Source: JAOUEA01 sp963825685
GTDB lineage: Bacteria > Actinomycetota > UBA4738 > HRBIN12
Assembly: GCA_963825685.1 (NCBI GenBank)
Contig: CAWGUD010000007.1
Location: 124,001-188,000, forward strand
DNA: 64,000 nucleotides
Direction of reading: 5' to 3'
The stretch's first letter is position 1, and each line of letters begins with the position of its first letter. Under the pieces are notes generated by a model. It had not been told where the DNA came from. It worked only from the letters and a program-made list of their open reading frames with translations, and did not search any database. Below are positions 44,141 to 51,572 of this stretch, piece after piece. Made by a program: the position numbers and the translations under genes.

Positions 44141-44232
44141 CGGAGGCGGACGGGAATCGAACCCGCCTGGGAGCGTGCGCCCCCACGTCGGTTTTGAAGA
44201 CCGCGGGGCCCACCAGGAACCCTGACGCCTCC
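44141..44232 (-). tRNA. selC: Selenocysteine tRNA, anticodon UCA
   Basis: 92 bases. The acceptor strand GGAGGCG (from 44232) pairs with CGCCTCC (44148-44142), and the discriminator G is at 44141; CCA is not encoded. The anticodon loop is CTTCAAA with TCA at 44197-44195, which reads UGA. The D arm is GGGTT-CCTGGTG-GGCCC. A long variable arm, TGGGGGC-GCAC-GCTCCCA, and the T arm GCGGG-TTCGATT-CCCGT follow. Size, long variable arm and UCA anticodon are diagnostic for tRNA-Sec. The stacked acceptor/T helix totals 13 bp as expected; the eighth acceptor pair is T-C, so an 8/5 fold has one mismatch and a 7/6 fold has none. It lies 2 bp upstream of the synthetase start codon. Confidence 0.9.
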
Positions 44233-44289
44233 GTCACAAGGCTACCCGCCTCGTCCGGCGTCGCGTGCGAGGCGGTACACTTCCACTAA

Positions 44290-44305
44290 TCTAAGCCAGA
44301 CTAGA
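44290..44305. promoter_or_regulatory. Candidate operator upstream of the PadR gene
   Basis: TCTA-N8-TAGA inverted repeat (44290-44293 and 44302-44305) in the 106-bp region between the tRNA and the PadR gene. The spacing is that of PadR boxes (ATGT-N8-ACAT), though the arm bases differ. It overlaps a TAATCT (44287-44292) that could serve as a -10. Autorepression is inferred. Confidence 0.35.
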
Positions 44306-44338
44306 CCGGGGGATCGAGCCAGACGAGGAGCAGGAACG

Positions 44339-44884
44339 ATGGCGACGAAGGTTGAGATCGTGGTGCTGGGGCTGTTGGCTGAAGGGCCGATGCACGGGTA
44401 CGACCTGCTCGAGCGCTTCCGCACGCGCAGTATGGGCTTCTGGACCGAGCTGAGCCGCGCGTCGGTCTACCAGGTGCTCAAGCGATTCGAGCGCGACGGA
44501 CTGGTCACGGGCAAGGCGCAGGAAGGCCGGGAAGGGCCGGACCGCAGGGTCTTCCGCATCACGAGGCAGGGACGCGACCGCCTGGCCGAGGGCGTGATCG
44601 AGATGGCCGGCGACCTCGTACCGCTCGACTCCCAAGCAGCCGTGGCGCTGGGATTCGCGCACGCGGTGCCTGCTGCAACGGCCAAAGCCGCTGCCGACGC
44701 GCGTGAACGCTCGATCCGTGACCTGCTCGAGGCCCTCCGCACCGAGCTCGATCGCACGGCCGCCGAGCACGACCCCGGCCGTTCGGTGTCGGCGGCAATG
44801 CTCCGTCAGCAGGAAACGTTCGCCGAGGCCGAGCTCGCGTGGCTCACGACGTATCGCGCGACGCTCGGGAAGGTCCGCCGCTAG
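44339..44884 (+). CDS. PadR-family transcriptional regulator
   Basis: 181 residues. The winged-helix domain begins VVLGLLAEGPMHGYDLLERF, with the recognition region SRASVYQVLKRFERDGLVTG and the wing RRVFRITRQGRDRL. The C-terminal half is helical (dimerization, about 95-180). PadR proteins usually repress a neighbouring transporter or detoxification gene; the only downstream gene is a HAD phosphatase. GAGGAG precedes the ATG by ~8 bases. Confidence 0.87.
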   Translation: MATKVEIVVLGLLAEGPMHGYDLLERFRTRSMGFWTELSRASVYQVLKRFERDGLVTGKAQEGREGPDRRVFRITRQGRDRLAEGVIEMAGDLVPLDSQAAVALGFAHAVPAATAKAAADARERSIRDLLEALRTELDRTAAEHDPGRSVSAAMLRQQETFAEAELAWLTTYRATLGKVRR

Positions 44885-44940
44885 CGGGTCGCCGACCCTC
44901 CGGCTCCAGGTCGGTGGCCGACCGTACGATGGGAAACACG

Positions 44941-45741
44941 ATGGAAGCTGCGTTCTTCGACCTCGACAAGACGATCATCTCAAGGTCGTCGTCGCTCGCC
45001 CTGTCACGTCCCCTCTACCGGGCCGGCATGGTGTCTCGGTCCCAGCTGCTCCGTGGCGCTTACGCCCAGCTGGTCTACCTGTTGGTCGGGGCCGACGAGG
45101 ACAAGATGGAGCGCCTCAAAGAGGGCATGCTCTCGCTCACGAAGGGCTGGAACCAGGATCAGGTCGAGACGCTCGTGCGCGAGGTGATCTTCGACGTGAT
45201 CGACCCGTACGTGTATCAGGAGGCGCTCGACCTCATCGCGCTGCATCGCAGCGAGGGCCGGCGCATCTACATCGTGTCGAGCTCGCCCGAGGAGGTCGTG
45301 CGTCCCCTGAGTCAGCACTTCGGCGCGAGCGGGGTGATCGCGACACGCGCTGAGATCGACGACGACGGTCACTACACGGGCGAGCTTGCGTTCTATGCGT
45401 ACGGGGACCAGAAGGCCGAGGCGATCGAGGGGCTGGCAGAACGGCTCGGCATCGACCTCGATGCCTCATACGCATACAGCGACTCGGTCACCGACCTGCC
45501 CATGCTCTCGGTCGTGGGGCATCCGGTCGCGGTGAACCCCGACCGAGACCTTCGCCGCGAGGCCGAAGAGCGCGGATGGCAGGTGCGCGACTTCCGGCGG
45601 CCCGTGCGGTTGCGCACGCGCATCGCGCAGGCCGTGCCGCCGCCGAAGCCGTCGATCGCGGCCGCCGTCGGCGCAGTGGGGGTGGCGGTGGTGCTGGTGT
45701 GGGTCGTGTTGCGATCTCGGACGCACCGAGCGGAAGGCTGA
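44941..45741 (+). CDS. HAD-IB family phosphatase with C-terminal membrane helix
   Basis: 266 residues. HAD motif I is FFDLDKTIISRSS, motif II is YIVSSSPEEVVRP, motif III is the Lys in GDQKAEAIEGLA, and motif IV is YSDSVTDLPMLSVVG. It belongs to the SerB-like IB subgroup, whose members hydrolyse phosphoserine or lipid phosphates. A single hydrophobic helix near the C-terminus (IAAAVGAVGVAVVLVWVVL) anchors it to the membrane, which argues against a free serine pathway enzyme and for a membrane-linked substrate. An ATG at 44929 is an alternative start. Confidence 0.85.
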   Translation: MEAAFFDLDKTIISRSSSLALSRPLYRAGMVSRSQLLRGAYAQLVYLLVGADEDKMERLKEGMLSLTKGWNQDQVETLVREVIFDVIDPYVYQEALDLIALHRSEGRRIYIVSSSPEEVVRPLSQHFGASGVIATRAEIDDDGHYTGELAFYAYGDQKAEAIEGLAERLGIDLDASYAYSDSVTDLPMLSVVGHPVAVNPDRDLRREAEERGWQVRDFRRPVRLRTRIAQAVPPPKPSIAAAVGAVGVAVVLVWVVLRSRTHRAEG

Positions 45742-45787
45742 GCCTCCCGCGTTTGCGCCGTTCCCTGGTGGGGTGTACGTTCGGGCG

Positions 45788-45923
45788 GGTGCCGAGAGGT
45801 ACCTGCGAGGGGAGCAGAACCCACGCGCGAGTCATGCCGCGGGAGGCATGCTCAGGCCCCGGGGGCCACGCCGCCGGCGCCCGAGCACGTGCAGACGAGA
45901 CGCTTGATACCTGCTCCCCTCGC
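45788..45923. ncRNA. Candidate structured RNA between convergent genes
   Basis: A 6-bp hairpin with a GNRA loop (GGTGCC-GAGA-GGTACC, 45788-45803) is followed after one base by GCGAGGGGAGCAG (45805-45817). This is exactly complementary to CTGCTCCCCTCGC (45911-45923), a closing stem of 13 bp around 93 bases. Inside are CATGCC-GCGGGA-GGCATG and a GGCCCCGGGGGCC hairpin. It lies between two genes that both end here, where a double terminator would need far less structure. It does not carry the SRP, 6S, tmRNA or RNase P signatures I know. The strand is not known. Confidence 0.4.
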
Positions 45924-45961
45924 TCTATGTCCGGGCGCGGGCCGTGGACGCGGGAGCCTGG

Positions 45962-46216
45962 TCAACCGGACGCGGCGGGATGCTCCAAGAGATCGGCCAG
46001 CCGCTCGGCCCGGATCGCGGCCTGCAGCGGGCGAGCCGCGCCCACGTCGCGCGCTATCAACGCGAGCTCTCGCTCGACCGACGGTGCGAGCGGCGCCATG
46101 CGATCGTGCACCAGCGGATCGAGGCGCCCCACAGCCCTATCGAGCCGTTCGATCGCGATCGCGAGTGGTCCCTTGCGGCGTGTGCGGTAGTCGTCGAGCG
46201 AGATGACCTGTGCCAT
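45962..46216 (-). CDS. Small hypothetical protein, 84 residues
   Basis: Starts MAQVISLDDYRTRRKGPLA and continues as a mostly helical, soluble, charged protein (VERELALIARDVGAARPLQA). The opening resembles a class of short actinobacterial proteins that begin with a ...ISLDDYR segment, but I cannot assign a family. The gene stands alone between the structured region and the metallophosphoesterase gene. Confidence 0.55.
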   Translation of the reverse strand: MAQVISLDDYRTRRKGPLAIAIERLDRAVGRLDPLVHDRMAPLAPSVERELALIARDVGAARPLQAAIRAERLADLLEHPAASG

Positions 46217-46314
46217 GTCCTGAACGATAGCCCAGGGGTCTGACACGGCCGGTATCACGCTCGATGGATGATCGTGGATGCACACCCGACGTGTGCATCC
46301 CGTGCCTCCGTCCG

Positions 46315-47157
46315 CTAGCTGCAGGTTCCCGTTCCGGAATCGCGCACCGTGCGAGCGACGTCGAGGAACGACCAGGAGTAGTTCGCGGCGTCCAGCTGCA
46401 GCTTCAACACGCCGAAGCCCTTGAATCCCGCGTCGGCCGTCGCCTTCGGCGTGCCGGACGACTTGCCGCCGGTGCCGACGACGAACTGTCGGATCGGCAA
46501 GCCGAACCCTCGGTCCCAGCGTTCGTACGTGTGGCGATGCCCATTGAGATACAGCTCGGCACCTTCGGACGCGAGGACACTGGCGAACGACTTGTTGGAG
46601 TGATGCGCGATAGCGAGCTCGCACTGATGGTCGTCGGCCTGGAGGTCGGCCTTCAGCCACGACCGCTCTCCGGTGCAGCTGATCCCAGACACGGAGCAGT
46701 TCGTGTTCAGCGCCACGATGTGCCAGTCGCCGAGGTTGAACGAGTAGTAGCCCTTCCTCGGGTCGGTGGCCGTCGAGCCGTACTGCGTGAGGACGCTGGA
46801 GAAGTACTGGAAGTAGCCGGCCGCGTTCGGCGTCTCGTACTCGTGATTGCCCGGCACCGGAGCGGTGATGGACCTGAACACCCCCCATGTCGGGTCGTAG
46901 GACTTGAGGAACTGGGCGTACTCTCCGCGCTCGTACTGCGCGTCACCGAGCATCAGCACGCTCGTCGGATGGATCACGTCGGTGATCAGCGATGCCGTCT
47001 TGCGCTGAGCGGTGTTGGGACTGTTGGCCTTGGCGATATCGCCAGCGGCGGCCACGGTGACGGTTGCGGCGGACGCCGTTCCGGAGAGGAGCAGGCTGAC
47101 GATGACGACGCAGAGGAGCGAGGTGATGTGACGATGGTTCGGTGCGGAGCAACGCAT
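46315..47157 (-). CDS. Secreted metallophosphoesterase (purple acid phosphatase-like)
   Basis: 280 residues. The signal peptide (about 1-32) ends in SGTASAATV. The calcineurin-like motifs are AAAGDIAK (Asp), SVLMLGDAQYERG (GD-x-x-Y), PVPGNHEYETP (GNHE), AIAHHSNKSF and NGHRHTYERW (GH-x-H), a full dimetal site. It acts outside the cell on phosphoesters. GGAGG lies upstream of the ATG at 47157; the frame extends 10 codons further upstream. Codon use and local base composition around 46300-47280 are somewhat less GC-rich than the neighbours, which may indicate later acquisition. Confidence 0.85.
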   Translation of the reverse strand: MRCSAPNHRHITSLLCVVIVSLLLSGTASAATVTVAAAGDIAKANSPNTAQRKTASLITDVIHPTSVLMLGDAQYERGEYAQFLKSYDPTWGVFRSITAPVPGNHEYETPNAAGYFQYFSSVLTQYGSTATDPRKGYYSFNLGDWHIVALNTNCSVSGISCTGERSWLKADLQADDHQCELAIAHHSNKSFASVLASEGAELYLNGHRHTYERWDRGFGLPIRQFVVGTGGKSSGTPKATADAGFKGFGVLKLQLDAANYSWSFLDVARTVRDSGTGTCS

Positions 47158-47307
47158 GGGGAGGCCTCCTACTATCGAGCGGTTCACAAAAGCTCAATGG
47201 CAGGCATCCGGTCAAGACCTAGACCGGAAATAATTCGTTCCATGTCGGCCTATCGGGGGACACGCCGATAGCTCAACTGGCCGACGGTCCGTGCCGATAC
47301 CCGAAAC

Positions 47308-47505
47308 ATGGTAGCGATGCGGCCCGACGACCACGTGGCGTTCGTGGGCCCTCCTGGCGCCGTGCTCAAGTCGCCGGTCCCAGGGGAGCTCGGCGTGATC
47401 CAGCGCGTCGGGTACGGCGCCGTGCACGTCGTGTGGGAGCGCTCTCCCTTGCTCATCGCCTGGCCGCACGAATGGATCGAGCGACGCGAGCCACGGGAGC
47501 GATGA
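47308..47505 (+). CDS. Small hypothetical protein, 65 residues
   Basis: MVAMRPDDHVAFVGPPGAVL followed by GELGVIQRVGYGAVHVVWER and a WPHEW motif suggests a small SH3/KOW-like beta barrel. Its lack of relation to the reading frames of the neighbours supports a real gene, but there is no strong ribosome site. It converges with the propeller gene (15 bp). Confidence 0.45.
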   Translation: MVAMRPDDHVAFVGPPGAVLKSPVPGELGVIQRVGYGAVHVVWERSPLLIAWPHEWIERREPRER

Positions 47506-47520
47506 CTTCAGGGCGGCGCT

Positions 47521-48591
47521 TCAGGCCACGCGAACGCTCGTGACCGGCGCGAGTCGCTCGTGGACCTGGAACCACGAGCCCCCCGCGTCGGGCGAGCCGA
47601 ACACGTCGCCGCTCGTGGCGCCGAAGTAGAGCTCCATGTCCGGCCCCTGGCCGGCCGAGCCGAACGCCTGTCGCAGCACCGTGAGGTACGCCTCGTTCGG
47701 CGGCAGACCCTCGCCGTGCGCGACCCACGTCGATCCCGCATCGCGTGTCTCGTAGACGCGCACACGGGCGTCGGGGGTCACCCGGTCGATGTCGGCGACC
47801 AGCGGGATCACGTAGGCGCTGTCGGCATCGGCCGGATCGATCACCAACGGGAACCCGAACCCGCTCGGCAGCCCGGCTTTGATCTCATGCCAGCTCGAGC
47901 CCTCGTCGTCGCTGCGGTAGACGTTCCCGTGGAACTGCATGAAGAGCCGTTCGGGCCTGGTCGGTGCCCGGTGCATGTTGTGCACGCACAGCACGTTCGT
48001 GCCCTCTCGCGCTTCCTCGGGCATGTACTCGGGGACGATCCCGTCGTACCCGGTGCGCCAGGTCTGACCCCCGTCGTCGGTGATCCACACGCCGGCCGCG
48101 CTCACGCCGACCGCCAGCCTTCGTGGGTCGCCGGGCCAGGGGCAGATCGAGTGCAGGGCGAGGCCGCCGGCACCGGGCTGCCAGTCACCGGCCTGATGCT
48201 CCTTCCAGAGGGAGTCGTTGAGCGACCACGACTCGCCGCCGTCGGTCGACGTGAACAGCGCGGCGGGTGCGACGCCCGCATAGAGCAGGCCGTCGGCCTC
48301 GCCGGGCATGATCATCCAGATGCGCTCGAGGCTCATGTCGCCGCCCTCGGGGAACGCGGGACCGTCGGCCTGCAGCCACTCCCCGGTCGGGTCGTCGGCG
48401 TACATGAGCCTCGGGCCGTAGAACCCCGATGTGTGGCTCGCGAAGTATCGCCCGGTGCGTGGATCGCGCGTCGCGAACTCCACGATGTCGCCGGGGAACG
48501 CCCTGGAAGCGATCTGGAACGGCTCGCCGGCGCCCGGCTCGCCCCTCAGCACGAACAGCCCCTTCTTGGTGCCGACCAACAGCTCCGTCAT
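47521..48591 (-). CDS. Sialidase/BNR-like beta-propeller protein
   Basis: 356 residues, no signal peptide. It has Asp-box-type repeats: TSTDGGESWSLND, ITDDGGQTWRTGY, RSDDEGSSWHEIK, ETRDAGSTWVAHG and GSPDAGGSWFQVH, i.e. at least five blades of a propeller (S-x-D-x-G-x-x-W). No sialidase catalytic Arg triad is obvious, so it is probably not an exosialidase. It begins 3 bp after the stop of a MoaD-like gene (GTG at 48594 or ATG at 48591). Confidence 0.82.
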   Translation of the reverse strand: MTELLVGTKKGLFVLRGEPGAGEPFQIASRAFPGDIVEFATRDPRTGRYFASHTSGFYGPRLMYADDPTGEWLQADGPAFPEGGDMSLERIWMIMPGEADGLLYAGVAPAALFTSTDGGESWSLNDSLWKEHQAGDWQPGAGGLALHSICPWPGDPRRLAVGVSAAGVWITDDGGQTWRTGYDGIVPEYMPEEAREGTNVLCVHNMHRAPTRPERLFMQFHGNVYRSDDEGSSWHEIKAGLPSGFGFPLVIDPADADSAYVIPLVADIDRVTPDARVRVYETRDAGSTWVAHGEGLPPNEAYLTVLRQAFGSAGQGPDMELYFGATSGDVFGSPDAGGSWFQVHERLAPVTSVRVA

Positions 48592-48594
48592 CAC

Positions 48595-48855
48595 TCACCC
48601 TCCCGAGATCGACGGGAGCACATGCAGCACATCGGTCGGCCCGACGGCCGAACCCTCGCCGGTGCGCTCCCCGTTCACGAACACGTTCACATGGGGCCGG
48701 ACCCGGCCCCGTTCGTCGAGGATCCAGCCCACGATCGGCGGGTGACGTCGCTCCAGCTCTCGCAAGACCTCGCCCACGGTCGAGCCCGGAAGGTCGTGTT
48801 CCGACGTCTTCCCGGCGCGTTGGGACAACGGCGCTCGCAGCATCACCACGGCCAT
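48595..48855 (-). CDS. MoaD/ThiS-family ubiquitin-like protein
   Basis: 86 residues that end in SISGG; the C-terminal Gly-Gly is the hallmark of sulfur-carrier or conjugating beta-grasp proteins. The ubiquitin-like core is visible in STVGEVLRELERRHPPIVGW and PHVNVFVNGER. No MoaE, MoaB or ThiF gene is nearby, so the adenylating enzyme would have to come from elsewhere. It forms a tight two-gene unit with the propeller protein. Confidence 0.85.
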   Translation of the reverse strand: MAVVMLRAPLSQRAGKTSEHDLPGSTVGEVLRELERRHPPIVGWILDERGRVRPHVNVFVNGERTGEGSAVGPTDVLHVLPSISGG

Positions 48856-48916
48856 GGCGACGAGCCTACCCCGGCCCGCCGACGTGCGTGCTTCCGGTTC
48901 CTTGCCGTCGTCGGCG

Positions 48917-49555
48917 TCAAGACCTGGGGGCGACCGGCTGCCTGATGATCGTGCGCATGCGCTCGGGAGCCGTGCGCTGCGGATCGCTCAGGTAGACCTC
49001 GTGATGCTTGCCGACGGGCATGAACCCCTCACGCTTGACGAACCCGTACAGACGCTCGAGCGCCGGCCGCTCGGCCGAGAACGGACCCCGGTGCAGGACC
49101 TGCGCGCAGGCGCCCTCTCTGAACGGCTCGAAGCGCACCAGGTCCAGTGTCTCCATCTTCCGGCGGGCACGCACCGTCGCCATCGTCTCGGCGACGAGCT
49201 CCGGCGTGACGATGCCTGGTTGTGCCAGCATCAGGGTCCAGTCCCAGTCGGACTTGTCGTCGAAATCCCAGACCCGGGCGTTGGGGATCCACCAGAGCCC
49301 TTCGAGCGGCATGACCGCGAAGTCGATGCCACCAGGGAGCTTGCGGACCCGGAACTTCAAGGCATACGCGACCGAACAGAGCGCCTCCACAGCGTGCGTG
49401 AATACCTTGGATCCGTTCGGGTCGCCGTGGCCGTCGACCATGAGGTAGTTGATCGTCGGCACGTCGACCAGCGCGGGCTCCTCGCGAGCGTCGTAGAGGT
49501 CGCCGAGCTCGCGTCGGTAATCCACCTTGGGCACCTTCGTCGCCGTGACCACCAT
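48917..49555 (-). CDS. GyrI-like small-molecule-binding protein
   Basis: 212 residues. The two-lobed SOUL/GyrI fold is suggested by PTINYLMVDGHGDPNGSKVF, PGGIDFAVMPLEGLWWIPNA and AQVLHRGPFSAERPALERLY. Such proteins bind hydrophobic cations or small toxins without a DNA-binding domain. A perfect AAGGAGGT ribosome site precedes the ATG at 49555, which suggests strong translation. It stands alone, 60 bp from the MoaD gene. Confidence 0.8.
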   Translation of the reverse strand: MVVTATKVPKVDYRRELGDLYDAREEPALVDVPTINYLMVDGHGDPNGSKVFTHAVEALCSVAYALKFRVRKLPGGIDFAVMPLEGLWWIPNARVWDFDDKSDWDWTLMLAQPGIVTPELVAETMATVRARRKMETLDLVRFEPFREGACAQVLHRGPFSAERPALERLYGFVKREGFMPVGKHHEVYLSDPQRTAPERMRTIIRQPVAPRS

Positions 49556-49653
49556 GACGCACCTCCTTCTCACCCAATGCGTACACCCGGCGGGGGGGTC
49601 CGTGCGGGGCCGGGGGTCCCCCTGCGTGGGGGCCACAATGGGCCGTTCGGCGC

Positions 49654-49843
49654 TCAGGCGGGCCCGCGAGCGAGGAATCCCTCGGCGCCGGCTTCCTCGT
49701 CGTAGCCGGTGCCGACGGTCCGCACGTCGACGAAGCCGACCTCGGCGAGCAGGTCCACCCAGGTGGCACGAGGATCCCACTCGAGTCGCTGCGCGAGGTT
49801 GCGGAGAGCTCCTACCCGCTCGTCCGCGACGACGACGGAAGGA
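49654..49843 (-). pseudogene. C-terminal remnant, probably of a SAM-dependent methyltransferase
   Basis: The frame reads SVVVADERVGALRNLAQRL, then ATWVDLLAEVGFVDVRTVGT and ends EGFLARGPA. LLAEVGFVDVRTV is like the last strand-helix of class I methyltransferases. No start codon and no SAM-binding Gly motif are present: the sequence begins at the stop of the phosphatase gene upstream. It is either a relic or the tail of a gene displaced by insertion of the phosphatase copy. Confidence 0.45.
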
Positions 49844-51538
49844 TCAATCGCGGGCCGACGCAGACAGGCACCCGAGGTCGTCGAGGTCGCTCGTCGCGAA
49901 GGCCGCTGAGAACGCGAGAGCGCCGGGATCACCGGGGAACTCGTCGCCGCCCGAGAGTTCTTGGCGCGTGGCTGCGGCGAGCGCCGCCGCGACCTCGTCG
50001 ACCGTGTGGCCGGCATCGGCGAGGGCCTGCTCATCCATCCAGATCTGGGTGGGACGCGCGCGCCGCACGACGTCGGGGCCGTCGGGTTCGGAGAAGCGGT
50101 CTTCGATGAACGCAGTGAGCGCCGTGATGCCGATCGGAAGCGCCCCCGAGATCGCGGGGTCGTACTGGTGACCGTGGTCGGCCGTGAGCGTGAGGGCCCA
50201 CTCGCCCTCGCCGACCTCGGCGTCGAGGAAGCGCACGAGATCCTCGAGGGCATCGTCCTGCCAGCGGAGCGTCTGGCCCACCTCCTCGCCGTTGACGCTG
50301 AAGATGTGGCCGACCGAGTCGATCGCCTTCAGGTTCACGTAGAGCAGATCGGGCACCTCGTCGGCGCCGAACCCTTCCCGGTGGATCACTTCCTCGACGA
50401 TTCGCGTCTGATAAGGCGAGCGAGCCGGGGTCTGGAACCCGTCGTCGAGCGCGTCGAACGGGTAGTCGCCCCACGCCTCGTCGACCACGCCGTCCTCCTG
50501 GTCGAGGGTGGCCAGATCCCGCTCGAGCCCGGGCACATCGTTCACGTACTCGGGCATCTCGAAGTAGGGCGCCATGCCGGTCGTGAGCTGCCAGGAGTCG
50601 CCCTCGTCGCCGCCGGTGCTTGCGTCTTCCTGCTCGCGCATGATCGCGAGGTCGGCGTCGCCGCCTTGCCACTGGGCACCGTGGCCCACCATGCCGGTGT
50701 GGGCGCCGAGGGTGGCGACCACGCCGACGAGCGGCTCGTTGTCGTGCGCGACGTCGTAGAGATCGGCGAGCGTGGGCAGCAGCAGGGTGCCGGGTCCGTT
50801 CTGCTGAGGCTTGTCGATCACGCCGTCGATCTGCTGGTAGAGGTCGATCACGCCATGGCGGCGAGGGAACGCGCCCGTGCCGATCGTGGCGTGCGTCGGA
50901 GGCGTGTTCGACGGCGACGACCCGATCTCGGCGTCGTCGAACCAGGTGCCCTGGTCGATGAGACTCGAGAGGAACGGCCAATCGTCGGGCCACTGGTCGA
51001 GCACGTTGCGGCCGGCGCCGTCCCACACGAGCGTCACGAGCAGCTTCGGGGGTCCCGCGCGCTCGCCGTCGGGCAGCAGCGCCCGCGTCAGCTCGTGCCC
51101 GTCGGGCGCGTCGAAGTCGAAGTCGAGCATCCCGGCGTTGGTCGGCGCGATGTCGGCGAGCGTGGCTCGGCCGTCGACACTGCCGAGTGCCGGCACGCGT
51201 CCGGGCGCGTAGAAGAGCAGGGGCACCCGCTGCACGTAATCCCACGGGCCCGCGTGGCTCAGGCCGCCGCCCACGTAGTCGGGCTCGGCCGCGACGATCT
51301 GGATCTCGCCGCTCGCCGGGGCCTTCGTCCCCTCCCAGACACGCAGGAGCTGCCGTGGCGGCAGGTCGCACGCCGACGAGCGCCCTTTCTCGGCGCGAGC
51401 CACGTCGCTCGGCGGCGCGGCCGGGGCCGCCGCTTCCGTCGAGGTCAGCTGCACCGCGAGCGCGGCGAGCAGGCCGGCAACGAGCACGACGGCCAGGATC
51501 TTCGTCCAAGCGGCGGGGAGTGGGCGTGCTCGGCTCAC
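49844..51538 (-). CDS. Exported alkaline-phosphatase-superfamily enzyme, permuted order
   Basis: 564 residues with a GTG start and one N-terminal hydrophobic segment (11-31). Motif order: GGLSHAGPWDYVQRVPLLFY (His95) and IAPTNAGMLDF, then LLVTLVWDGAG (Asp173), SPSNTPPTHATIGTGAFPRR (Thr212 nucleophile), AIDSVGHIFS and LTADHGHQ. All metal ligands of a two-metal phosphodiesterase are present. Only two cysteines, Cys57 and Cys557, one near each end. It lies 34 bp after its paralogue on the same strand, so the two are a tandem pair. Confidence 0.82.
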   Translation of the reverse strand: MSRARPLPAAWTKILAVVLVAGLLAALAVQLTSTEAAAPAAPPSDVARAEKGRSSACDLPPRQLLRVWEGTKAPASGEIQIVAAEPDYVGGGLSHAGPWDYVQRVPLLFYAPGRVPALGSVDGRATLADIAPTNAGMLDFDFDAPDGHELTRALLPDGERAGPPKLLVTLVWDGAGRNVLDQWPDDWPFLSSLIDQGTWFDDAEIGSSPSNTPPTHATIGTGAFPRRHGVIDLYQQIDGVIDKPQQNGPGTLLLPTLADLYDVAHDNEPLVGVVATLGAHTGMVGHGAQWQGGDADLAIMREQEDASTGGDEGDSWQLTTGMAPYFEMPEYVNDVPGLERDLATLDQEDGVVDEAWGDYPFDALDDGFQTPARSPYQTRIVEEVIHREGFGADEVPDLLYVNLKAIDSVGHIFSVNGEEVGQTLRWQDDALEDLVRFLDAEVGEGEWALTLTADHGHQYDPAISGALPIGITALTAFIEDRFSEPDGPDVVRRARPTQIWMDEQALADAGHTVDEVAAALAAATRQELSGGDEFPGDPGALAFSAAFATSDLDDLGCLSASARD

Positions 51539-51572
51539 GGGCGGCCAGCCTACCGGCAGGGCGTTCGGTCGA

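Noticed and set aside
44139..44237. N-terminal extension of the acyl-CoA synthetase
   Set aside because: Those codons are the selenocysteine tRNA gene; homology starts after the ATG at 44138.
45788..45923. SRP or 6S RNA for the structured region
   Set aside because: No GGAA-tetraloop SRP domain IV motif and no long 6S-type bubble hairpin.
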